64,000 bases of DNA from CAYPPG01 sp964412555 (GTDB lineage: Bacteria; Hinthialibacterota; Hinthialibacteria; Hinthialibacterales; Hinthialibacteraceae), in contig CAYPPG010000040.1 of the NCBI GenBank assembly GCA_964412555.1, forward strand, positions 6,177 to 70,176, in the 5' to 3' direction. Position numbers and translations under genes: made by a program. Below, piece by piece: positions 45,196 through 52,307 of the stretch. The notes under the pieces are model-generated. The model was not told where the DNA came from and searched no databases. It saw nothing but the letters and a program-made list of their open reading frames with translations. Positions within the stretch are counted from its first letter, which is position 1. Each line of letters begins with the position of its first letter.

Positions 45196-46125
45196 ATGGA
45201 TTTTTTTACAATCATATTTGATCAATTAAAGTCAGAACTCTGCGCCGAGTACTCGAAAAACTATACTCCCATACAAGAAAATGAGCTGGCCGCGAAATGT
45301 GTGAACGGCAAGTTTATCCTGCAACATATCCGCATCATGTTTCACGGATTGGCTCAAAAACCCTCCTTTCAGGATTTGAAGATTACCGAGAAAGAAATCC
45401 AGGCGGGCAATCTAACCGAAGACGAACGAATTACCTCTGCAACTATTTCAATCAATCGCTCTAAAAATTTAATCGATTTACTGTTTTTGTCTCCTTTTAC
45501 TCAATTTAACTTATCGGACAAAAACCGCTATTCCAAAATGATCAAGGATCATGAATTGTGTTTTTATGAACAGTCCGAAGAATTAACAAAATTCCGCATC
45601 CAACTTTTGGATTTTTTAGTCAACGTCAAACCGGACGAATCTCATATCCGTGCATTGATCCTTGTTTACATTAAATCCACGGTGAAACAACTGCAATGCC
45701 TGATCGGTTTTTATGAAGCAGAGATGGAATTAGGAAATCGATTTATCGAACATGTTTCTGCATTTTTGGAAAAAAACTTCTCGAAATTGAAATCAAAAAT
45801 CGATGCAGCCAAAATCAAAGAAATCCATAATATCTTTAAAACCTTGAAAAGGAGTTCCGAAGTGAAAGTCCATGACGTCAAAAATCTCAATAAAGCGATG
45901 TTGGATTTGATGATCGGCAACTTCGAAAATGATATGCAACTCCGGCGAAACCAATTGGATTCTCTGAAAAAAACCATGAACCTCCTCGAAGAAATTGTCT
46001 TAGAACTCGACGGCTCCCAAAAAAGTCAAAAGGAAGAGGCTATGAATGAAAGCAACAAGAAAGACGCCAAAAAAAAGGGAAGCCGCATGACATTCCTTTC
46101 CAGAATCATGGATCGATTCAAATAA
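45196..46125 (+). CDS. Unrecognised helical cytoplasmic protein
   Basis: A 309-residue protein that I do not recognise. It is predominantly helical, has no signal peptide or membrane segment, and is more AT-rich than its neighbours. A leucine-rich, possibly coiled region covers about residues 225-280. The C-terminus is strongly basic (NKKDAKKKGSRM) and ends in a short amphipathic stretch (FLSRIMDRFK) that could bind membrane or nucleic acid. It is transcribed alone and followed by a strong terminator at 46205. Base composition and isolation next to the inverted-repeat cassette are compatible with recent acquisition. Confidence 0.7.
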   Translation: MDFFTIIFDQLKSELCAEYSKNYTPIQENELAAKCVNGKFILQHIRIMFHGLAQKPSFQDLKITEKEIQAGNLTEDERITSATISINRSKNLIDLLFLSPFTQFNLSDKNRYSKMIKDHELCFYEQSEELTKFRIQLLDFLVNVKPDESHIRALILVYIKSTVKQLQCLIGFYEAEMELGNRFIEHVSAFLEKNFSKLKSKIDAAKIKEIHNIFKTLKRSSEVKVHDVKNLNKAMLDLMIGNFENDMQLRRNQLDSLKKTMNLLEEIVLELDGSQKSQKEEAMNESNKKDAKKKGSRMTFLSRIMDRFK

Positions 46126-46204
46126 ATCAAAGCAAATCCCCTCAAAAACCCATATTCCTTTCTCCTCGATCAGTTTCCTCAATTCAATCATTGAACAATA
46201 AAGA

Positions 46205-46234
46205 ATGCGCCCTGCGCTGGGGCGCATTTTTTTT
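46205..46234 (+). terminator. Rho-independent terminator
   Basis: An 8-bp stem ATGCGCCC / GGGCGCAT with a 7-base loop is followed by eight T residues. It lies about 80 bp after the stop of the preceding helical-protein gene and before the aminotransferase gene, separating the two transcripts. Confidence 0.85.
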
Positions 46235-46323
46235 ACTTCGCGAGAGTTTTCCATTCCTGGTTCCCATGATATCCTGTCTTCTAAATTTCGCGCCGGCATT
46301 GTGCCTGCATAAAGGGAAAAAAC

Positions 46324-47430
46324 ATGATTTCACTCGCAAAACGTACAACAAAAATCGATTCATCCGGTATACGGAAGGTCTTCTCGCTCGCCGCTCAAAT
46401 GAAGGATCCCATCAACCTATCCATCGGCCAACCCCACTTCGATGTTCCCGATGCGATCAAGGAAGTGGCGATCGATTCCATCCGCACCGGCAAGAACAGT
46501 TACACTCTCACCGCCGGCCTCGATGAATTCCGGCAAAAGATCAAACAGCGCTACCTCGACCGCGGCTTGGACCTGGGCGATGTCATGGTTACCTCCGGAG
46601 TCTCCGGCGGAATCCTTCTCGCATTCATGGCGCTCCTGGACGAAGGCGATGAAATCATTGTCCCCGATCCCTTTTTCGTCATGTATAAACATCTCGTCAA
46701 CTTCATCGGCGCTCGCCCCGTCTATCTCGACACCTATCCCGATTTCCAGCCTGATCCCGAAAAACTGGAAAGCCTCATCACGCCTCGCACAAAAGTGATC
46801 TTATTGAACAGCCCCTGCAATCCCACCGGCGTCATATACACCGAAGAAGTTCTACGCGCTGTGGTCAAAATCGCCGAAAAACATGGCTTACTCATCATTT
46901 CCGATGAAATCTACGAACCGTTTCTCTACGATACCGACACACTTGCTTCCCCAGCGCAATATTATCCGCAAACGCTGATCCTTTCCGGCTTCTCCAAATC
47001 CGCCGCCATGACCGGCTGGCGGCTGGGTTATGCTTACGGACCATCGGACGTAATCGCCGCTATGATCAATATACAGATGTATTCTTTCGTCTGCGCTCCC
47101 AGTTTCGCCCAACATGCCGGAATCGCCGCCCTCGATCTCGACATGGGACCTACTCGCGAAGAGTACAAACACAAACGCGATCTGATTTACAATGGCCTGA
47201 AAGATCGATTCAACGTTGTCAAACCCGGCGGCGCGTTCTACATCTTTCCCGAAGCCCCCAACCGCGACGGAGACGCCTTCGTCATGAAGGCCATCGAAAA
47301 CAATGTCTTAATCGTTCCCGGCAGCGTTTTCTCCGAACACAACACCCACTTCCGCATTTCCTTCGCCGCTGAAAACTCGACTATTGAACGCGGCCTCGAA
47401 GTGCTTAACCGTATGGCCGATGAGATGTAG
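46324..47430 (+). CDS. Class I/II PLP-dependent aminotransferase (AspC-like)
   Basis: A 368-residue cytoplasmic aminotransferase of fold type I. Landmarks are SIGQPHFDVP at the N-terminus, NSPCNPTGVIY, the Asp/Tyr cofactor contact SDEIYEPFLYD, the Schiff-base Lys in SGFSKSAAMTGWRLGY and the carboxylate-binding Arg in FRISFA. It probably transaminates aspartate or an aromatic or branched amino acid; the exact substrate is not readable. It stands alone between a terminator and the convergent RNase H gene. Higher GC codon use than the preceding gene suggests a resident core gene. Confidence 0.92.
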   Translation: MISLAKRTTKIDSSGIRKVFSLAAQMKDPINLSIGQPHFDVPDAIKEVAIDSIRTGKNSYTLTAGLDEFRQKIKQRYLDRGLDLGDVMVTSGVSGGILLAFMALLDEGDEIIVPDPFFVMYKHLVNFIGARPVYLDTYPDFQPDPEKLESLITPRTKVILLNSPCNPTGVIYTEEVLRAVVKIAEKHGLLIISDEIYEPFLYDTDTLASPAQYYPQTLILSGFSKSAAMTGWRLGYAYGPSDVIAAMINIQMYSFVCAPSFAQHAGIAALDLDMGPTREEYKHKRDLIYNGLKDRFNVVKPGGAFYIFPEAPNRDGDAFVMKAIENNVLIVPGSVFSEHNTHFRISFAAENSTIERGLEVLNRMADEM

Positions 47431-47480
47431 TATGATTGTTTCTCCCAATTCTTGGGGGGATGTAAGGGGGATATAATAGG

Positions 47481-47966
47481 TCAGTTCCGCATAAGATCTT
47501 TGTAAGCTTGTACAGCGAGTTCATCACATCGTTCGTTTTCTGGGTGTCCGGAATGGCCGCGCACATGTTCGAAGGTCACTTGGTGTTTTTCTACCAATTC
47601 ATCGAGTTCTTGCCACAATTCCTGGTTTTTCACCGGTTCGAAGCCATTTTTGACTTTCCGCTTCCAACCGTTTTTTTTCCATTTGTAAATCCAAGAGGTA
47701 ATTCCCTGCTTTACATAAGTACTATCCGTCATGACATGGACACGTAAGGGGGATTTATTAAGCCGTTTCAACCCTTCAATCACGGCTTGCAATTCCATTT
47801 GATTATTCGTGGTATCCGCCTTTGCGCCGTAAAATTCCTTTTCTTTCCCGCTTTTGACATGCCGAAGAATACAGGCCCACCCCCCCGGTCCCGGATTCCC
47901 CGAGCAGGCGCCATCTGTAAACACAATCACATCGGGTTCAGCTTGGCTATAAATATCTACAAGCAT
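47481..47966 (-). CDS. rnhA: Ribonuclease HI
   Basis: A 161-residue RNase HI that cuts RNA in RNA-DNA hybrids. Catalytic carboxylates are in FTDGACSGNPGPGG (Asp), NNQMELQAVIEGL (Glu), VMTDSTYV (Asp) and NERCDELA (Asp), with the His in VRGHSGHPEN. The basic handle segment IYKWKKNGWKRK is present. I start at ATG 47966; an in-frame upstream ATG at 48008 would encode 14 residues from a palindromic repeat and is unlikely. The gene is complete. Confidence 0.93.
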   Translation of the reverse strand: MLVDIYSQAEPDVIVFTDGACSGNPGPGGWACILRHVKSGKEKEFYGAKADTTNNQMELQAVIEGLKRLNKSPLRVHVMTDSTYVKQGITSWIYKWKKNGWKRKVKNGFEPVKNQELWQELDELVEKHQVTFEHVRGHSGHPENERCDELAVQAYKDLMRN

Positions 47967-47977
47967 TTTTAAAAAAA

Positions 47978-48168
47978 GGGTAGCAAAGGCAATGCATAGT
48001 CTGCCCAAAAGGGTAGCAAGGGCAATGCGTCAGTCTGCCCTTGCGAAATTGTGATAGAAACTGATCATAAACTGCTCCTACCGGCGAGGGTAGACTTCGC
48101 TTACCCTCGCTACCCGGGGGCAAAAATCCCTCATGGGTAGCAAGGGCAATGCGTCAGTCTGCCCTTGC
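47978..48168. repeat. Cluster of palindromic repeats (GCAAGGGCA / GCGAGGGTA families)
   Basis: Four copies lie in about 190 bp. A degenerate copy is at 47978-48006. Two near-identical copies at 48016-48044 and 48140-48168 have arms GCAAGGGCA and TGCCCTTGC around ATGCGTCAGTC. One copy at 48084-48110 has arms GCGAGGGTA and TACCCTCGC around GACTTCGCT. The two identical copies are followed by AATTGTGATAGA, a word also present at about 51473. The cluster lies between the RNase H and metalloprotease genes. Confidence 0.8.
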
Positions 48169-48223
48169 GGAATTGTGATAGACAGTAGGGTGGGTTGAAC
48201 AACGTGAAACCCACCATTTCGAC

Positions 48224-51200
48224 TTACCAAATATCCACACGAACATTCAAGCGCGCATCAAGCGCCCGTTGAATTTTCGCGAGCGTTTCTGCCAAATGGT
48301 CGCGGGAATAATCGTCCACAAGGTCTTTCTCTTCAAGTTTTTCCACCAATGGACTAAGTTTTTGTTCCAAATGCCGCAATGAACGCCATGCCTGGGTACG
48401 CGCGTCTTCTGGCATACCGATGGGCGGATCGAGCATGATTTCGATCAATCGTTTGAGATGCTGCCGCTGCAGAATTCGGCGATAGGTGGAAAGCAGTGGC
48501 TTTTTGTTGGAAAAGTAAGTTTCCTCAAAGCTGGCTAAATCGAGGGATAACACTTCCCGCCAAATCCCTTCGTTCAATGTGTCGAACAATTCCGGAACGG
48601 TGAAACTGACCGCTTCGGGACGCCGCTGGTTTTCCGCATCCAAAATTCGCGTGATCGTGATAGGATCATACAGTTGATAAAGGATCAAATCGTATAGATT
48701 TCTTACCACATTCGTGACGGAATATTCTATTCGGCCGGAAATACCTCTTGATCCCCAATGATACCATTTTTCCGCCGCCAGCATGTTTAGCAGTTCCGGT
48801 TCCACTTCGAAGATTTCATCGGAAAACAATTTCGATGTGATAAAGGTCAACGCTTCCCGCTGTTTGACAGCCGAAACCGGTTCGAGCGGCAGATGGTCAT
48901 ATTCACCACCCTTTTTCACCCGATTGACATACTGCGCCCCGATGTGTTTCAAGGCATAATACGCCGAGTCGAAATAGTAATTCAACAGGTAATTGAATCC
49001 CAAACGAACCATCGTGTAATTCTCACCCTCTTGGATCAAATTCGGTAGTTTGGGAATGGTATCCAAAACGATTTGCGCCTGCTGCTTTCCATAGGCCAGC
49101 GGATCGTTCCCCAAATCATTTGTATTGCACATTGGATCGATTCCGACACCGATACCGGAATACAAATCCTCTTCCGTTCCATAAGAATTTTCCGGTTTTT
49201 CTCCCTGTTCGGCGATTTGATTTAAAATACTTTCCACTGTTACGCCGGTGGCGGGTTGAATCTCTTTGTAGGCGTATTCGACTGCCAGATAATCATACTG
49301 GCCGATAGTAGGCTCGAAATAATGTCCCTGCTCGATCCCCGCCGGTGCGAAATTGACAGGGGCGTAATCCATGATGCTTGCGCTGATGCTTTTTTCCGCT
49401 GTGATTTCCTTATTGTGCAACTGGTCGAGCGGCAGCAGAGTGCTTCCTTCGAAATTGTGCCGGAAACCCAGCACATGCCCGAATTCATGACAAGCTCGTG
49501 CGAACAAGAAATCATCCACAAAGTCTTCCATGAATTCACCGGTGATGTTTTCGATACCTTCCCGCGCGGCCAGGACGGTCAGCGCGAAAACGGCGTGATC
49601 GGTCAACTCTTCACCGTGTTCGCATACCATCTTCTTCGGATCGTCCGGCAGTTCGCGGGAGAGACGGTCTTTGAACATTTGAACCCGATCCGGTTCATTG
49701 ACTCGCCGGATATTCAACAGCGAGCGAATATCTTCCGCTTCGATCAGAAATCCACCGGTTAGAATTTCACCACTGCGGGGATCGGAAATCCACTGGGAAA
49801 TCGCGCCATACGCCAAACTGTGTGAGGTGTTCCAATGAACCGTGTTGTAGCGAATGTCGGAAATATCCCAATCCGCATCGTCCGGCTGAATTTTCACGAC
49901 AATCGGATCTTTGATCCCGATTTTCCGGAAGGCTTTGTTCCATTCCAGAATCCCATCCCTGATCGGATCGCGGTATTTTTCCGGTACCGTCTTTTCAATC
50001 CAAATGACAATCGGTTCGACCGGCGGGGAGAGTTCGAGTTCGGGGCTGGCTTTGCGGATATCCCACTTTGTTATATAACGCACGAATTGTGTATTGCGTT
50101 CATCATCTCCGAAATCGATATGCGCCTCGATGAAGTGGCCGATTCGCTGGTCGGCGATGCGGGGAGTGAAATCAGGATTGTTCTTCAATTCACAAACATT
50201 CATCAGCATCACCAGCTGCAGACTGCGTGCATCGGGGACCGACATGGTTCCCGCCCGATTGCCAGACCGGAACGCATAATTGATCCGCGTGACAACATTT
50301 TCCGGAAACACTTTTGTTTCTTCGATATAACTATTCCCACGATCCGGCCCATATCCTGCTAACGTGGCACTGATTTGGAAGAAATCCGTCAAAGTGAATT
50401 TGCTCATTTCCAGCAGATATCCGGAAGTTTCCGGATTTGTCACCTCAGCTGGAAACGAGGCGGCGATGGAAACGCCGTAATTCTTTTTCACCGCTTCTTG
50501 TTCCGCCGGATCGCTGGAGGTGAAGCGCAGGTTCCGTTGGATGAGTTGGATATTGCTGTTTGTCTTTTTGAATGTGATGATCGTGTCACCGAGGAAGGTT
50601 CCCGGTTTCACCATTCCTTCGCCGATCCCGGTGGCGAGCACGCCGGAGAACAGATAATCTTTGCCGAACTGTTCCGGCGACACTTCCCAATACACTTTAT
50701 CCTCTTTGGTGTAGACTGTAAAAAGCCCTTCTGATTTGGTAGCGTCTTTGATGGTTTTATCGAATTCCGACGGTTTTTCCGGAGGTGTGGGCCGTGCACC
50801 GTTGGGCTTGCGAGGCGGTCGTGTCGGTTTTCCTTCTTCCTCTTCATCTTCGGTGGCTGCGGTTCCGGCGGTTTCTTTGTTGATTTCCCCATGAAATGTT
50901 CCACCGTTGATAGTCACATTCGAATTGATAAAGATTGCCTGAATGCCGTAATTTTCGACTTCAATGTCCCCGACTTCACGATGGCCGTGATCGCTTCCCG
51001 ATTCGTCGTGAGTTTCATTGAGCGGTGCCGCTTTGGTCTCGGTTTTCTTTTCCTTTTTTTGAACGATTGTCATTTCCGCCGTCACGGCCTGCACCTCGGC
51101 CTCACCTTTCTTGACCTCCACCGTGACATCCTTCACTTCCTCAGCGCTTTCCTGCGCAAGCGTGATTCCGGTAAAGCCGGATACCGATAAAATTAAGATA

Positions 51201-51229
51201 CAAAATAGAACCCAAAAACGATATTTCAT
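48224..51229 (-). CDS. Secreted zinc metalloprotease, DUF5117/DUF4953 type
   Basis: A 1001-residue exported protease. I start at ATG 51229, which has GGAGG about nine bases upstream and gives a clean signal peptide (MKYRFWVLFCILILSVSG, cut near TLAQE). An acidic and Lys/Glu-rich linker (about residues 25-135) and a Pro-rich stretch follow. The DUF5117-type domain leads to the metzincin zinc motif HEFGHVLGFRHN (about residue 596) and a Met-turn in SIMDYAPVNF, then a DUF4953-like C-terminal region. It probably acts in the periplasm or outside the cell; substrates are unknown. It is transcribed alone. Confidence 0.9.
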   Translation of the reverse strand: MKYRFWVLFCILILSVSGFTGITLAQESAEEVKDVTVEVKKGEAEVQAVTAEMTIVQKKEKKTETKAAPLNETHDESGSDHGHREVGDIEVENYGIQAIFINSNVTINGGTFHGEINKETAGTAATEDEEEEGKPTRPPRKPNGARPTPPEKPSEFDKTIKDATKSEGLFTVYTKEDKVYWEVSPEQFGKDYLFSGVLATGIGEGMVKPGTFLGDTIITFKKTNSNIQLIQRNLRFTSSDPAEQEAVKKNYGVSIAASFPAEVTNPETSGYLLEMSKFTLTDFFQISATLAGYGPDRGNSYIEETKVFPENVVTRINYAFRSGNRAGTMSVPDARSLQLVMLMNVCELKNNPDFTPRIADQRIGHFIEAHIDFGDDERNTQFVRYITKWDIRKASPELELSPPVEPIVIWIEKTVPEKYRDPIRDGILEWNKAFRKIGIKDPIVVKIQPDDADWDISDIRYNTVHWNTSHSLAYGAISQWISDPRSGEILTGGFLIEAEDIRSLLNIRRVNEPDRVQMFKDRLSRELPDDPKKMVCEHGEELTDHAVFALTVLAAREGIENITGEFMEDFVDDFLFARACHEFGHVLGFRHNFEGSTLLPLDQLHNKEITAEKSISASIMDYAPVNFAPAGIEQGHYFEPTIGQYDYLAVEYAYKEIQPATGVTVESILNQIAEQGEKPENSYGTEEDLYSGIGVGIDPMCNTNDLGNDPLAYGKQQAQIVLDTIPKLPNLIQEGENYTMVRLGFNYLLNYYFDSAYYALKHIGAQYVNRVKKGGEYDHLPLEPVSAVKQREALTFITSKLFSDEIFEVEPELLNMLAAEKWYHWGSRGISGRIEYSVTNVVRNLYDLILYQLYDPITITRILDAENQRRPEAVSFTVPELFDTLNEGIWREVLSLDLASFEETYFSNKKPLLSTYRRILQRQHLKRLIEIMLDPPIGMPEDARTQAWRSLRHLEQKLSPLVEKLEEKDLVDDYSRDHLAETLAKIQRALDARLNVRVDIW

Positions 51230-51898
51230 AAACAAAAACCTCCACGAGCACGATCGATACGGATGTGCCCCGCTTATCGTTGTCCTCAACCGTAGTGAAA
51301 AGAGAATAATTGGAGAGATCATTATAGTGGTATGGGGCGGGGTTAGGCTAGGGTGAGTGGAAACGGCCGTGGGTTGGAGTATTGTGTAGTGCGGAAAGTC
51401 GTTTCATTTCATCTCTTGGATTTTTAAATGGAATATTCCATGAGGACTGAACAGTCCTCACTTCTCCTATAAATTGTGATAGACCTAATTCAAGCAAGCC
51501 GTTGATATTCTTGAAGTCGTTGGATTGTTATGTTTTCCGTGATAATTTTCAAAGGATCCAGGGATCGATCCGTACGCATCAGAATTATCTTTTCTCTCGT
51601 GGGATAGATCACCCACATGAAATGAGTCAACTGGCCGATCGGATGCCATCGCAATTTTTATATTTCCCAATCAGACTTTTTCTTAACTGAATTTTGTATT
51701 TTCCAGTTACAAAGAATTTTTCGAAAAAGCAACAGGAGAATCACTCTAATATGAAGCTTGTTTTACTCTTTTATGGGAAAATTTAGGCATTGAATCATGG
51801 ATAATTTTACAATATTTGATAGATATTGCTTGAAATCTGTGAAATTTTTTGATATCCTTCGAATGGGTGTTTTGTTTTTTGCTGGAGGGAGAAATGTG
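51230..51898. other. Intergenic region with palindromes and a possible gene remnant
   Basis: This 670-bp gap has two adjacent perfect palindromes, ATGGAATATTCCAT at 51428-51441 and GAGGACTG-AA-CAGTCCTC at 51442-51459. AATTGTGATAGA follows near 51473. A minus-strand frame at 51490-51654 reads as a possible C-terminal fragment of a Uma2-like nuclease (see separate entry). I see no intact gene here. Confidence 0.55.
51490..51654 (-). pseudogene. Possible Uma2-family (DUF820) nuclease remnant
   Basis: A 54-codon minus-strand frame, closed upstream by a stop, reads QLTHFMWVIYPTREKIILMR and then RSLDPLKIITEN. The VWVIYP-type strand followed by a charged turn and an IITEN-like element resembles the C-terminal part of Uma2-family putative restriction endonucleases, which are abundant in some environmental phyla. 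Neither an N-terminal catalytic part nor a ribosome-binding site is seen. The similarity is from memory of the family pattern and is weak. Confidence 0.22.
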
Positions 51899-52120
51899 AT
51901 GCAAAGAAAAGTAGACCGGTCAACATGGAATCCGAATTATCTTTCGATTAAAAAAATTCAAGAAGAAACAAAAAAGATTGGTTTGCCAATTGATTTTTTA
52001 GAACCTGAAGATGATTTATGGAAAATGCTATGGTCTTTACATTGTGCTTATGAAGTGGAACTTCGTAGAAGTGGTATGGCAAAAGTTGTAGAAAGTGATT
52101 TTGTTTCTTTTATGTACTAA
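51899..52120 (+). CDS. Small unrecognised protein
   Basis: A 73-residue frame starting MQRKVDRSTWNPNYL, with a GGAGGGA ribosome-binding site 8 bases before the ATG, which supports translation. The body has a charged helix (IKKIQEETKKIG), then LEPEDDLWKMLWSLHCAYEVELRRSG. It has no membrane segment. It lies about 190 bp upstream of cas3 in the same direction. I cannot say whether it belongs to the CRISPR operon; two dyad elements lie between them. No function is assigned. Confidence 0.5.
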   Translation: MQRKVDRSTWNPNYLSIKKIQEETKKIGLPIDFLEPEDDLWKMLWSLHCAYEVELRRSGMAKVVESDFVSFMY

Positions 52121-52202
52121 AATCACGCTCACTCCAAAACTGGGTGCTGAGCATGGGAACGAATGCGGAACTGCTGTGACCGGAGTGGCTGCGGGAGAGG
52201 GT

Positions 52203-52261
52203 GCGACAGATTTTGTCAGGTGTTTTGGGGTTTTATGGGGGGGAGTGACAGGTTTTGTCAC
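52203..52261. promoter_or_regulatory. Two dyad elements upstream of the cas operon
   Basis: GACA-GATTT-TGTC at 52205-52217 and GTGACA-GGTTT-TGTCAC at 52245-52261 are related dyads whose left ends are 40 bases apart. They lie about 50-105 bases before the cas3 start. They could be operator half-sites for a regulator of the cas genes, or copies of a REP-type repeat. No good sigma70 promoter was found with confidence in the same stretch, although TTGTCA in the second dyad resembles a minus-35 box. Confidence 0.4.
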
Positions 52262-52307
52262 GGGTGGGGGGTATAGTGTCATTATCATAAGAATGGAATG
52301 AAATATT

